A program made the position numbers and the translations under genes. From contig NZ_PKLZ01000001.1 of assembly GCF_002868715.1 (NCBI RefSeq), positions 124,001 to 188,000 of the forward strand: a stretch of DNA of 64,000 nucleotides, given 5' to 3'. Positions 9,050-18,416 of the stretch are shown in pieces (position 1 is the first letter of the stretch; every line of letters starts with the position of its first letter). Source of the DNA: Kineobactrum sediminis. GTDB lineage: Bacteria; Pseudomonadota; Gammaproteobacteria; Pseudomonadales; Halieaceae. Below the pieces are notes generated by a model. The model searched no databases. It saw nothing but the letters and a program-made list of their open reading frames with translations, and was not told the DNA's origin.

Positions 9050-12014
9050 TCTCCCCGAAATCCTGTTGGCCATCGTGGGTTACCTGCTGGTGCTGTTCCT
9101 GGTTGCCCATCTTGCGGAGCGCGGCATACTGTCGCGACGTATCACCCATCATCCGGCAACCTACGTGCTGTCCCTGGCCGTCATCGCCGGTGCCATGGCC
9201 AGCAACGCCATTTTCGAACTGGCTTACCGCTATGGCTACGGTTACCTGCTTTACTATCTAGGGGTGGTGCTGATGTTCCTGGTCGGCACACTGCTGCTGC
9301 TGCCATTATTGCGCCTGTGCCGGGTCTACCAGCTGGCCTCCCTGGCCGACGTACTCACTTTCCGGTTTCGCAGCCACCGGGTGGGGGCCGCTATCACCCT
9401 GGCGATGTGCCTGACCCTGATGCCCCTGCTGGCGCTACAAATACAGGCAGTCGCCGACAGCATTCATATTCTTGCCGGCGCGCCGGACCGATTAATGCCC
9501 GCGGTCCAGCGCCAGGACACCCTTGCCCTGTTGTTCTGCATCATTATTATTGTCTTCGCCATTCTTTTTGGCACCCGCAACCTGACATCAGAGCGACGCA
9601 ACATTGGCCTGGTAACTGCCGTGGCCTTTGAATCCCTGGTCAAACTCGCCGCAATGCTGGTGATGATGTGGCTGGCGGTACAACAGGTATTTGGTGGTTT
9701 TGGCGGCCTTGACGCCTGGCTGGCTACTACACCGACAGCCAGGGCAGTGATTGAGCAGCCACTACACGGCGATGCTGCGCGGGTACTGTTACTGGTTTTC
9801 TTTGCCGGCGCGGTCTGCATGCCACACATCTTCCACATGGCCTTTGCCGAGAACAAGGAGTCCCAGGATCTGCGGGCTGCCAGCTGGGGCCTGCCGCTGT
9901 ACCTGTTATTGCTGGCAATTCCGGTATTGCCCCTGGCCTGGGCGGGCATGCGTCTTGAGCACGACCTGCCAGCAGGTTATACCGGCCTCGCCATAGGCAT
10001 GGCCCTGGAGTCACCCGGCTTTATTGCGCTGGCCTTTGTTGCCGGGCTGTCTGCCGCCAGTACCGCCATCATTGTCGCCACCCTGGCGCTCGCCAACATG
10101 TGCCTGAATCACCTTATCCTGCCTCAGCAAATGCTTGCGATTCGCAGTGACCAGAGCCTTTACTCCCAGCTTAAGTGGCTACGCAGAGGCCTGATTACCG
10201 TACTGATCCTGGCGGGATACGGCTTTTTCATGGCCGTAAACGGTAAGCAGAGTCTGGCGGAACTGGGGCTGGTAGCCTTTGCCGGCACCGTACAGTTCCT
10301 GCCGGGGATCGTCGCCACCCCCTACTGGGCTGGCGCCAACCGCAAGGGACTGATCAGCGGCCTGGTGGTGGGCCTGGCACTATGGTTCCTGCTCATGCTG
10401 CTGCCGGTAATGGGCATTGAGCAGCCTTCGTGGCTGGCAATGATCGCCGGCCGATGGTTCAGTCACGGCGACAATGCCTGGGCAGTGGCCAGCATCATGG
10501 CTCTGGGTGCCAATCTGGCACTGTTTATCGTGGTATCGCTGCTGACTACCACGACTGAAGAAGAGCGCGTGGCCGCGGAAATCTGCTCGATGGATTTACT
10601 CAGCCGGCCGTCGAGACGGACTCTCACGGTACATAGTGCCGGCGAATTCAGCCAGCAGCTGGCGGCGGGGCTGGGCGAGGCCACGGCGCATGCCGAAGTC
10701 GCACGGGCGCTACGGGAATTACAGTTCAACGAGGATGAAACACGGCCCTATGCCCTGCGCCGCCTGCGCAGCCGCATTGAGGCAAACCTGTCCGGGCTGC
10801 TGGGGCCGGCGGTAGCTTTCGGTATCGTCAATCGCTGCATTCCCTTCGCCAATAAACCCGGCGGCACTGGTGGGGACATTTTCCTGATTGAGCGCCGGCT
10901 GGACCAGGCTGGCGGACAGTTTACCGGGCTCGCCGCTGAGCTGGACAATCTGCGTCGCCACTATCGCCAGACCCTGGACAATTTGCCGATCGGCGTGTGC
11001 TCACTGACCAATGACGGTGAGCTGCTGCTGTGGAACAGAAGCATGCAGCGCATCACGGGCATCGCCTCGTCTACCGTGCTCGGCTCATTACTGTCGTCGC
11101 TGCCAACGCCCTGGCGGGAGATCATCACTAATTTCCTCTATGAAGATGCCGATACGATCCTCAAGCGGGAAGTGACCCTGGGCGAAGGAGGGTCGCGCTG
11201 GATCAGCATGCACAAGGCCAGCGCGGGCGGCGACCAGGACGGCGACCAGATCGTACTGATCGAGGACATCTCGGACTACGAACTACTGGAACAGGAATTA
11301 CTGCACAGTGAACGACTCGCTTCCATAGGCCGCCTGGCGGCCGGGGTCGCCCATGAAATCGGCAACCCCATTACCGGCATCGCCTGCCTGGCGCAAAATC
11401 TGGAATACGAAGAAGACCCCGAAGAGGTGCACGAAACCGCACGGGACATTCTCAAACAGACTGAACGCGTCAGCCGCATTGTGGACTCGCTGGTCAATTT
11501 TTCCCACGCCGGATCCGGTGCCGGCGATGTTCGACTGGAGCCCTGCAACCTGGCCGACTGCGTTGATGAAGCCATCCATCTGCTGCAGCTTGACCGCCAG
11601 GCCAAGGCGCTGGATTTCGAAAATCACTGTGACCGGGAACTGTTGGTACTCGCCGATGCCCAACGTCTGTTGCAGGTATTCGTCAACCTGCTGGGTAACG
11701 CCCGCGATGCCAGCGAAAACGGCGGTCGGGTAGTGGTCAGCGCTTCAGTCAGCGACAGCCGGGCCTTGATAGAGGTAGAGGACCAGGGCTGTGGCATACC
11801 GATTGAGCTGCAAAACCAGGTGTTCGAGCCTTTTTTCACCACCAAGGAGCCCGGCGAGGGCACCGGCCTGGGCTTGGCGCTGGTTTACAGCATCATGGAC
11901 GACATGGGCGGCAGCGTGCAGATCCAGAGCCCCCTGGGGCCGCCGCCCGCCGCCGGAACTCGAATCTGCCTGCAATTACCCGTCTGCCAGTACGACAGCC
12001 TGTTTCAGGTGTAA
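9039..12014 (+). CDS. cbrA: CbrA, transporter-linked sensor histidine kinase
   Basis: A 991-residue fusion. Residues 1 to about 510 form an SLC5/sodium-solute-symporter-like domain with about 13 membrane segments (starts MSFSLPEILLAIVGYLLVL). A linker and PAS domain follow at about 635-750 (LPIGVCSLTNDGELLLWNRS). The HisKA box is AAGVAHEIGNPITG with His near 771, and the HATPase domain has NLLGNARDA, DQGCGI and GEGTGLGL. The length matches Pseudomonas CbrA (about 983). The kinase phosphorylates CbrB and controls use of carbon and nitrogen sources. The start overlaps cbrX; cbrB follows 90 bp downstream. Confidence 0.95.
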   Translation: MSFSLPEILLAIVGYLLVLFLVAHLAERGILSRRITHHPATYVLSLAVIAGAMASNAIFELAYRYGYGYLLYYLGVVLMFLVGTLLLLPLLRLCRVYQLASLADVLTFRFRSHRVGAAITLAMCLTLMPLLALQIQAVADSIHILAGAPDRLMPAVQRQDTLALLFCIIIIVFAILFGTRNLTSERRNIGLVTAVAFESLVKLAAMLVMMWLAVQQVFGGFGGLDAWLATTPTARAVIEQPLHGDAARVLLLVFFAGAVCMPHIFHMAFAENKESQDLRAASWGLPLYLLLLAIPVLPLAWAGMRLEHDLPAGYTGLAIGMALESPGFIALAFVAGLSAASTAIIVATLALANMCLNHLILPQQMLAIRSDQSLYSQLKWLRRGLITVLILAGYGFFMAVNGKQSLAELGLVAFAGTVQFLPGIVATPYWAGANRKGLISGLVVGLALWFLLMLLPVMGIEQPSWLAMIAGRWFSHGDNAWAVASIMALGANLALFIVVSLLTTTTEEERVAAEICSMDLLSRPSRRTLTVHSAGEFSQQLAAGLGEATAHAEVARALRELQFNEDETRPYALRRLRSRIEANLSGLLGPAVAFGIVNRCIPFANKPGGTGGDIFLIERRLDQAGGQFTGLAAELDNLRRHYRQTLDNLPIGVCSLTNDGELLLWNRSMQRITGIASSTVLGSLLSSLPTPWREIITNFLYEDADTILKREVTLGEGGSRWISMHKASAGGDQDGDQIVLIEDISDYELLEQELLHSERLASIGRLAAGVAHEIGNPITGIACLAQNLEYEEDPEEVHETARDILKQTERVSRIVDSLVNFSHAGSGAGDVRLEPCNLADCVDEAIHLLQLDRQAKALDFENHCDRELLVLADAQRLLQVFVNLLGNARDASENGGRVVVSASVSDSRALIEVEDQGCGIPIELQNQVFEPFFTTKEPGEGTGLGLALVYSIMDDMGGSVQIQSPLGPPPAAGTRICLQLPVCQYDSLFQV

Positions 12015-12104
12015 CCCGGGGCAAGCATGCTGTCTATACCGCGACTGGAAAAAAAGTAACAGGCAGGGTATGTTGTGTCGTACGTTCCCGGAAGGTAACA
12101 CTTT

Positions 12105-13535
12105 ATGCAGAAAATACTTGTGGTGGAAGACGAGTCGGTCATCAGGACGGCTCTGCGACGACTACTCGAGCGCAACGACTACAGCGTTGCCGAGGCCGCA
12201 TCCGTACAGGAAGCGGAGTCCAAGCATATTCTCAGCGATTTTGACCTGGTCATTTCCGATCTGCGCCTCCCCGGCGCGCCGGGTACGGACCTGATCAAGA
12301 AAGCCGGCGATGTGCCGGTGCTGATTATGACCAGCTATGCCAGCCTGCGTTCTGCGGTAGACTCCATGCGCATGGGGGCGGTTGATTATATCGCCAAGCC
12401 TTTCGATCACGGCGACATGATCTCCGCGGTCGAGCGCATCATCGCCGACCACCCCACCACGCGCGCGGCCAACAGCCCGCAAAGCCCTCCTCCGGGAAGC
12501 GAACACCGGCTCGCCGGAATGATCGGCAATTGCCCTGCGATGATGACGCTGGCCACCCATATCCGCAAAATGGCTCCCACGGACTCCACCGTACTGGTGC
12601 TTGGCGAAACCGGTACCGGCAAGGAACTGGTGGCACGCAGTGTGCACCAGCACAGTAAACGGGCCGACAAGACGCTTATCTGTGTCAACTGTGCGGCGAT
12701 CCCCGACACCCTGATTGAATCGGAACTGTTCGGCTACGAAAAAGGCGCCTTCACTGGCGCCAACGCCAGTCGCATGGGCCTCATCGAGGCTGCAGACGGC
12801 GGCACTCTGTTTCTCGATGAGATTGGGGAGCTGCCGATGGAGGCCCAGGCCCGTCTGCTGCGATTCATTCAGGAAGGCGAAATCCGTCGCATCGGGTCCG
12901 TGCATTCCCGCAAGGTCAACGTACGACTGATTTGTGCGACCCACCGCAACCTGCACAGCCTGTCGGCTGAGGGCCTGTTTCGCCAGGATCTGTACTACCG
13001 CATTAACGTTCTACGCCTGATGCTGCCCGCCCTGCGCGAACGCGGCAAGGATATACTGCACCTGGCCGAGCGCCTGCTACAGGTCCAGGCAGAGCGTCTG
13101 GGCAAAGGCGAAATGGAACTCTCTCCCAAGGCGATCCAGGCTATCACCACCTACCAGTGGCCCGGCAATGTACGCGAGCTGGAGCATGCCATTGAGCGTG
13201 CCGTGGTCTTGTCGGACAGCAGTGAAATCGACAATGAGGCCCTGGGCATAGACCTTGAACTGGTCAATATCAACCGCATTCGCGGCAGCCACGGCATTCA
13301 TACTGTGGCCCACCATACGCCGCGCAATATAACCTCGGACCCTGCTGAAGACCTTTCGCTGGAAGACTATTTCCAGCGCTTTGTGCTGGAGCACCAGGAC
13401 TCAATGAGTGAAACAGAGCTGGCGCAGAAACTCGGGATCAGCCGCAAGTGTCTTTGGGAGCGACGCCAGCGCTTTGAAATTCCCCGCAAGAAGACCTCTG
13501 GTCTGCCCGGCCGTAGCCGTAAAGCAGTATCCTGA
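12105..13535 (+). CDS. cbrB: CbrB, NtrC-type sigma-54-dependent response regulator
   Basis: Order of domains: receiver domain with acidic pocket and phospho-acceptor Asp52 (ISDLRLPG); AAA+ domain with Walker A GETGTGKE and the sigma-54-contact loop GAFTGA; and a C-terminal Fis-type helix-turn-helix (SETELAQKLGISRKCLWERR). It is 476 residues, as in Pseudomonas. It should activate sigma-54 promoters from upstream sites; one such promoter, with matching half-sites, lies directly behind the gene. Two GTAACA half-sites also occur just upstream of cbrB (around 12055 and 12095). Confidence 0.96.
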   Translation: MQKILVVEDESVIRTALRRLLERNDYSVAEAASVQEAESKHILSDFDLVISDLRLPGAPGTDLIKKAGDVPVLIMTSYASLRSAVDSMRMGAVDYIAKPFDHGDMISAVERIIADHPTTRAANSPQSPPPGSEHRLAGMIGNCPAMMTLATHIRKMAPTDSTVLVLGETGTGKELVARSVHQHSKRADKTLICVNCAAIPDTLIESELFGYEKGAFTGANASRMGLIEAADGGTLFLDEIGELPMEAQARLLRFIQEGEIRRIGSVHSRKVNVRLICATHRNLHSLSAEGLFRQDLYYRINVLRLMLPALRERGKDILHLAERLLQVQAERLGKGEMELSPKAIQAITTYQWPGNVRELEHAIERAVVLSDSSEIDNEALGIDLELVNINRIRGSHGIHTVAHHTPRNITSDPAEDLSLEDYFQRFVLEHQDSMSETELAQKLGISRKCLWERRQRFEIPRKKTSGLPGRSRKAVS

Positions 13536-13536
13536 G

Positions 13537-13585
13537 CGTTACCGCATTGCGCGCATGTAACAGGCATCGGAGTAAAACCGTAACA
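13537..13585 (+). promoter_or_regulatory. Putative CbrB enhancer (three GTAACA-type subsites)
   Basis: CGTTAC (13537-13542), a 14-base spacer, GTAACA (13557-13562), then a further GTAACA (13580-13585). The pair with 14-base spacing matches the TGTTAC-N14-GTAACA arrangement that I recall for CbrB at the crcZ promoter of Pseudomonas, with one mismatch. It begins two bases after the cbrB stop and sits about 75-125 bases upstream of the sigma-54 promoter, the normal enhancer distance. Binding is inferred. Confidence 0.7.
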
Positions 13586-13660
13586 ACTCCCTTGATTTAC
13601 GACATCTGAAAACCATCCAGAAATTTTTAACTATTTGTTTTCATTGAAAAAAGCATTTTC

Positions 13661-13676
13661 TGGCACGCACTCTGCA
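13661..13676 (+). promoter_or_regulatory. Sigma-54 promoter
   Basis: TGGCACGCACTCTGCA has GG at 13662-13663 and GC at 13674-13675, separated by exactly ten bases. It keeps the TGGCACG half perfectly and has CTGC in place of TTGC. Expected transcription start is about 13687. No start codon with a ribosome site follows closely, and the segment just downstream is an A-rich non-coding stretch. Confidence 0.85.
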
Positions 13677-13686
13677 ATATATTAAC

Positions 13687-13880
13687 CGGCAAGTTAAATA
13701 AGAATAACAAACAGCCGCAATAAAAATAACAGAGTCACTATGGACCTGGATGGGGAAGAAACTTTCCCCTTCAATTTCCTGACCTCAATGCGCCAATAAT
13801 ATAAAAGCATGGCTGCATAACAATAATCCGCACGTGAGACCTGGATGGGGAAAACGCTGTTTTCCCTGTCTCCTTATGTT
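13687..13880 (+). ncRNA. Candidate CrcZ-like small RNA (Hfq/Crc decoy) behind cbrB
   Basis: About 190 bases from the predicted sigma-54 start to a terminator-like hairpin. Four A-rich tracts fit the AAnAAnAA (CA) motif that binds the distal face of Hfq: 13696-13713 (AAATAAGAATAACAAACA), 13718-13733, 13794-13807 and 13816-13829. Two copies of GACCTGGATGGGGAA (13743-13757, 13838-13852) each lead into a hairpin: 13752-13769 and 13848-13866. The second is enclosed by GAGAC/GTCTC (13836-13872) and may terminate the RNA. In Pseudomonas crcZ occupies the same cbrB-pcnB gap and is driven by CbrB and sigma-54. End points are estimates; the RNA is shorter than the roughly 400 nt of CrcZ. Confidence 0.75.
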
Positions 13881-13930
13881 TGAGCCCTGCTATGTATGAG
13901 CTATCCCCCAAATCGTCACTTTGGGCACGC

Positions 13931-15279
13931 ATGTGTGCTAGACTGCGCCGAGTTTCAGCTTCCTCACAAGGCAGTCAAGGCTTGAAGGTCATCCCCAGGG
14001 ATCAGCACTGCATATCCCGTAAAAACATCAGCGACAACGCCCTCAAGGTCATGTCGCGACTACGCAACAGCGGGCACCAGGCCTACCTTGTCGGAGGCGC
14101 GGTGCGGGACCTGTTGCTGGGGGCCATCCAAAGGACTTTGATATTGCCACGGATGCCACGCCCGAGGAGGTCCACGCCGTCTTCCGCAACTCCCGCATTA
14201 TCGGTCGGCGCTTCCGCATTGTGCATGTCAGCTTTGGCCGCGAGGTCATTGAAGTGACCACTTTTCGCGGCCATCACGACTCCGATTCCACTCCGGGCAA
14301 GGGCAAGGCCTCCAGCCATTCGCGGCAGTCCGACAAGGGGCTGCTGCTGCGCGACAATGTATTTGGTACGCTCGAGGAAGACGCCGTGCGCCGCGACCTG
14401 ACGGTGAATGCCCTCTACTACGATTCCGCCTCCTTTGAAATCTACGATCACGTCAACGGCATGCGGGATATAGAGCGTCGCAACATCCGCATCATTGGCG
14501 ACCCGGAGGTACGTTTTCGGGAAGATCCGGTACGGATGCTTCGCGCAGTGCGCTTTGCGGCCAAGTTACAGTTTGATATCGACCAGGACACGGCCGATGC
14601 CATTCCGCGTTGCGCGCGGCTGCTGGGTGAGATACCGCCGGCGCGCCTGTTCGACGAATTCCTGAAGCTGTTTTTTGCGGGCTATGCTGGGCGCACGCTC
14701 GAGCAACTGCTCGCCCATGACCTGCTGCGCTACCTGTTCCCCGACAGTGACTACGAAATACGCCAGGACAAGGTGGCAATGGCGCTGGTCGAGGCGGCCA
14801 TGAACAGCACCGACAGACGCATTCAGGACGGCAAGACAGTGACACCGGCCTTTCTCCTGGCGGCGTTGTTATGGCCCGTGGCAGACCGCCTGGCAGACCA
14901 GCTGCACGACCGCGGCGACCCCCCGGTAGCCGCCATGCACAATGCCTCCCAACAGGTCATTGCCGGCGCCATGGGCACACTCTCAATTCCCCGGCGTTTC
15001 AGCATGCCGATGCGCGAAATATGGGAGTTTCAGCATAAGCTGGAGCGACGCAAGGGCCGCAAGGCAGAGGAGCTGGTGCAGAATCGCCGTTTCCGGGCAG
15101 CTTATGATTTCCTGCTCCTGCGAGAGCTGGCGGGCGAGGATACCGGTGACGTCGGCAGCTGGTGGACAGAGTTCCAGGAACTCCCTTCGACGCAGCAATT
15201 ACAGGCCACCGTTGACCACACGCCACCGGAGCGTACCCGACGCCGCCGGCCCCGCAAGCGCCGCCCCTCGGCAGACTGA
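13931..15279 (+). pseudogene. pcnB: Poly(A) polymerase, interrupted by a one-base frameshift
   Basis: PcnB adds poly(A) tails to RNA for decay. The N-terminal part ([20 protein letters not shown], then [13 protein letters not shown]) is in one frame. From [15 protein letters not shown] onward, with [10 protein letters not shown] and RRDLTVNALYYD, the protein is in another. The switch falls in a run of five G at 14119-14123; a sixth G would restore a continuous family sequence ([15 protein letters not shown]). The start is uncertain: ATG at 13931 or TTG at 13982. An extended -10 element (TGCTAGACT, 13936-13944) favours the later start. The deletion may be a sequencing error or a real mutation. 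The C-terminus is Arg-rich and overlaps folK by one base. Confidence 0.85.
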
Positions 15280-15806
15280 TGCCGGTCGCCTACATTGCGC
15301 TGGGCAGTAACCTTGGGCATCCGGCCCGGCAGCTGCAGGCTGCGGTAAATGCAATGGCAAGGTTGGAAAAATCTCGGATCATCGCCGGCTCTTCCGTCTA
15401 CAACAGCACAGCCGTCGGCCCCGGTGAGCAGCCCGATTATCTCAACGCCGTACTGGCCATGACGACAGAACTTGGCCCCGAGGAACTGCTGGACACGCTC
15501 CAGGCGATAGAGAAAGTCCAGGGGCGCGAACGCACTGTGCGCTGGGGTCCACGGCCAATTGATCTCGATATACTGCTGTTCGGGGACCAGGCCATCAGTA
15601 CGCCCAGGCTACAGGTTCCGCACCCGGCCATGGCACAACGCCACTTCGTACTTTATCCTCTCGCTGAGATCTGCGATAAGCACCGGCTGCTACCGTCTGG
15701 GGTTACTCTTGGCGCCCTGTTGGCAGCCTGCCCGAAGCAGGGACTGGAACGCGACCAGACCGTACTTGATTATCATCTTCAGCAGAGACCGGAGCCCGGG
15801 CCTTGA
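15279..15806 (+). CDS. folK: 2-amino-4-hydroxy-6-hydroxymethyldihydropteridine pyrophosphokinase
   Basis: Folate pathway enzyme that transfers pyrophosphate from ATP to hydroxymethyl-dihydropterin. The family blocks are clear: YIALGSNLG at residues 5-13, YLNAV near 51, and RTVRWGPRPIDLDILLF near residues 85-102 including the HPPK signature; then VPHPAMAQRHFVLYPLAEI. The length is 175. The ATG overlaps the pcnB stop (TGATG), and the stop overlaps the following kinase start, so this is a coupled operon. Confidence 0.95.
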   Translation: MPVAYIALGSNLGHPARQLQAAVNAMARLEKSRIIAGSSVYNSTAVGPGEQPDYLNAVLAMTTELGPEELLDTLQAIEKVQGRERTVRWGPRPIDLDILLFGDQAISTPRLQVPHPAMAQRHFVLYPLAEICDKHRLLPSGVTLGALLAACPKQGLERDQTVLDYHLQQRPEPGP

Positions 15807-16486
15807 GAAATGAACCTACACCGACCAGTGTTGACCTGAAGGGACGCACACCACCGGCATTCATCGCGGTAGAAGGCCCCATCGGCGTTGGCAAAACCAC
15901 GCTGGCGAAACGTCTCGCGGCCACCTTCAACTATGACACCCTGCTCGAGGACGCCGAGCGCAATCCGTTTCTGGAACGATTTTATCGCAACCCCAAGGAG
16001 GCGGCACTGGCAACCCAGTTGTCTTTCCTGTTCCAGCGCGCGCAAAAGATCAGTGACATGCGCCAGGCGGATATTTTTTCACCTGTCAGGGTTGCAGACT
16101 TCCTGATTGAAAAGGACCCCCTGTTTGCCAGGGTCAATCTGGACCGGGACGAGTTTGACCTGTACCAGCGTGTCTACCGGCAATTACTGATCGACCCGCC
16201 ACAGCCGGACCTGGTGGTGTATCTCCAGGCACCCACCAATGTATTGCTATCGCGCATCAATGACCGCGGCATAGCTCATGAACGGGCTCTGGGGCGCGAC
16301 TATCTCGAGCGCTTGAACGAAGTGTACAGTGAGTTTTTTCTGTATTACGATGGCGTTCCGCTATTGATAGTCAATGCCAGCGAGATAGATCTCGCCAATG
16401 ACGACCAGGACTATCGGCATCTGGTGGATTACCTGCTGGATATCCGCAGCGGTCGCCATTACTTCAACCCCACGTTTTTTGGATAG
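15803..16486 (+). CDS. Deoxynucleoside kinase family protein
   Basis: P-loop kinase of the dGK/dCK group, 227 residues. Walker A is VEGPIGVGKTT near residue 23-33. The DRDEFDLYQRVY block and the lid region (INDRGIAHERALGRDYL) follow, and the C-terminus is of the FNPTFFG type. The start is TTG at 15803, overlapping the folK stop as TTGA; a GGAG lies eight bases upstream, and no in-frame ATG precedes the P-loop. It sits between folK and panB in a run of cofactor genes. The exact nucleoside substrate is unknown. Confidence 0.85.
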   Translation: MRNEPTPTSVDLKGRTPPAFIAVEGPIGVGKTTLAKRLAATFNYDTLLEDAERNPFLERFYRNPKEAALATQLSFLFQRAQKISDMRQADIFSPVRVADFLIEKDPLFARVNLDRDEFDLYQRVYRQLLIDPPQPDLVVYLQAPTNVLLSRINDRGIAHERALGRDYLERLNEVYSEFFLYYDGVPLLIVNASEIDLANDDQDYRHLVDYLLDIRSGRHYFNPTFFG

Positions 16487-16494
16487 TTAAGCGC

Positions 16495-17286
16495 ATGGGC
16501 AAAATCACCATCAGTACCCTGGATAAGATGAAGGCCTCCGGGGACAAGTTCGTTTGCATAACGGCCTATGATGCGACCTTCTCACGCCTGGTTTCCGAAG
16601 CCGGGGCAGAGACTATTCTGGTCGGCGACTCATTGGGCATGGTCCTGCAGGGTCACGACAGCACTATCCCGGTTACCGTCGAGCATATGGAATATCACAC
16701 CCAGTGCGTGTGTCGTGGCAATCCCAACTCGCTGGTCATAGCCGACATGCCTTTCATGACCTACGCCAATCCCAAACAGGCGATGACCAATGCAACCCGG
16801 CTCATGCAAGCGGGTGCGCAGATGGTCAAGATGGAGGGAGGCACCTGGCTATCCGACACCATCTCGAAACTGGTTGAGCGCGGCATCCCGGTCTGCGCGC
16901 ACCTTGGTCTCACTCCGCAATCGGTTAACGCGCTCGGTGGTTTTCGCGTACAGGGCCGCACCCCCAAGGAGGCCAAGTCCATCCTCGCGGATGCCGTGGA
17001 GATCCAGGATGCCGGAGCCAGCCTGCTGGTGCTGGAATGTATCCCGGCCCACCTGGCGACCGACATCAGTGAAAAGCTGGATATCCCGGTTATCGGTATT
17101 GGCGCGGGCGCCGGCACGGATGCCCAGGTACTGGTGATGCACGATCTGCTGGGGCTATCCCAGCACAGTGCCCGCTTCGTGCAAAACTTCATGGAAGGAC
17201 AAAACACTATCCAGAGCGCGTTGCAGGCCTTCGTCGCCGCAGTGAAAGCGGGCGAGTATCCCCGCGACGAACACACCTACCTTTAG
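16495..17286 (+). CDS. panB: 3-methyl-2-oxobutanoate hydroxymethyltransferase
   Basis: First step of pantothenate synthesis: ketopantoate from 2-oxoisovalerate and methylene-tetrahydrofolate. The 263-residue protein has CITAYDATFSRL near residue 22, the metal-binding VGDSLGMVLQGHD near 43-55, KMEGG near 114 and IGIGAGAGTDAQVLVMHDLLG near 201-221. The ATG lies eight bases after the preceding kinase gene. panC is 230 bp downstream, with its own promoter-like sequence. Confidence 0.96.
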   Translation: MGKITISTLDKMKASGDKFVCITAYDATFSRLVSEAGAETILVGDSLGMVLQGHDSTIPVTVEHMEYHTQCVCRGNPNSLVIADMPFMTYANPKQAMTNATRLMQAGAQMVKMEGGTWLSDTISKLVERGIPVCAHLGLTPQSVNALGGFRVQGRTPKEAKSILADAVEIQDAGASLLVLECIPAHLATDISEKLDIPVIGIGAGAGTDAQVLVMHDLLGLSQHSARFVQNFMEGQNTIQSALQAFVAAVKAGEYPRDEHTYL

Positions 17287-17388
17287 CAAGACCTCCCATA
17301 GCAGTGAGCGCTCACATACAACGATGTTACGACCATCAGTAACGGGTTGTTTGGTAACAAAAAGCGGCGAACTTTCAGCGAAAATCCG

Positions 17389-17417
17389 TTGCTGGCCATC
17401 TACCCATGGGGCATACT
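17389..17417 (+). promoter_or_regulatory. Candidate sigma-70 promoter for panC
   Basis: TTGCTG (17389-17394), a 17-base spacer and CATACT (17412-17417), about 100 bases before the panC ATG. Just upstream, around 17323-17360, are TGTTAC and two GTAAC half-sites like those of the proposed CbrB enhancer, though their spacing (8 and 10 or 11) differs from 14. Function is untested. Confidence 0.45.
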
Positions 17418-17516
17418 GCCCAACCTTCCATCATACTGTCAGCAGTTGATGAAGCCTGACGACCAGATTGTTCCGGTCTCGTGTCACCCTTTCCGTACTG
17501 CGGGGGTTATATAGAT

Positions 17517-18401
17517 ATGAGAACTTTTACCAGTATTACACAGCTGCAGACAGCACTCCGGGACTGCCGGCAACAGGGCCAGACCATCGCGTTTGTGCCC
17601 ACCATGGGCAATTTGCACGAGGGACACCTGGATCTCACACGCCACGCTCGCAGCCTTTGCGACATTGTCGTGGTCAGTATTTTTGTCAATCCCCTGCAAT
17701 TCGGTCCCAGTGAAGACCTGGATGCCTACCCCCGAACTCTAGCGGCCGACAAGGAAAAACTGTTCGCAGAGGGTGTGCAGTTCCTGTTTATACCCGGAGC
17801 GGCCGATATCTATCCCGAAGGCATGGATTTGCAAACCCAGGTGCAGGTGCCGGATCTCTCAGAAACCCTCTGCGGCACCAGCCGTCCCGGTCACTTCACC
17901 GGTGTTACCACTGTCGTCAACAAACTGTTCAACATTGTCCAGCCGACCATAGCGGTATTCGGGGAGAAGGATTTCCAGCAATTGTCCATTGTCCGCAAAA
18001 TGGTCAAGGACCTGTGTATTCCCGTGCGAATTGAAGGTGTCGCCACCGCGCGTGATACTGACGGGCTTGCCAAAAGCTCGCGCAACAGCTTCCTCACCCC
18101 CGAACAGCGACGGGTTGCGCCTTTGATTCACGCTACCCTGCTCAGCTGTCGGGATGCCATTGCCTGTGGTTTCGACAACTTCCTGCAGCTGGAATCCCAC
18201 GCCCGGATGCAGTTGTTACAGGCGGGCTTTGAGCCCGACTACTTTGCCATACGTGATGCACGTACTTTGCGCGCGGTTAACGAGAACACCGAAGAAATTG
18301 CCATCCTGGCCGCGGCACGCCTGGGCTCTACCCGCCTGATTGATAATGTTCGCCTGGCGCTGAACCCGGTATCGGACTGGGGCATGCTCGCCTCCCCCTG
18401 A
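17517..18401 (+). CDS. panC: Pantothenate synthetase (pantoate-beta-alanine ligase)
   Basis: ATP-dependent condensation of pantoate with beta-alanine. The HIGH-type motif is [15 protein letters not shown] near residue 24-38. [22 protein letters not shown], the GEKDFQQ segment and the KMSKS-like KSSRN near 180 are in the expected order. The ATG at 17517 gives 294 residues and starts the conserved N-terminus ([11 protein letters not shown]); the open frame begins 36 bases earlier without family support. It is separated from panB by 230 bp. Confidence 0.95.
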   Translation: MRTFTSITQLQTALRDCRQQGQTIAFVPTMGNLHEGHLDLTRHARSLCDIVVVSIFVNPLQFGPSEDLDAYPRTLAADKEKLFAEGVQFLFIPGAADIYPEGMDLQTQVQVPDLSETLCGTSRPGHFTGVTTVVNKLFNIVQPTIAVFGEKDFQQLSIVRKMVKDLCIPVRIEGVATARDTDGLAKSSRNSFLTPEQRRVAPLIHATLLSCRDAIACGFDNFLQLESHARMQLLQAGFEPDYFAIRDARTLRAVNENTEEIAILAAARLGSTRLIDNVRLALNPVSDWGMLASP

Positions 18402-18416
18402 ACCGGGGCCCTTCGC

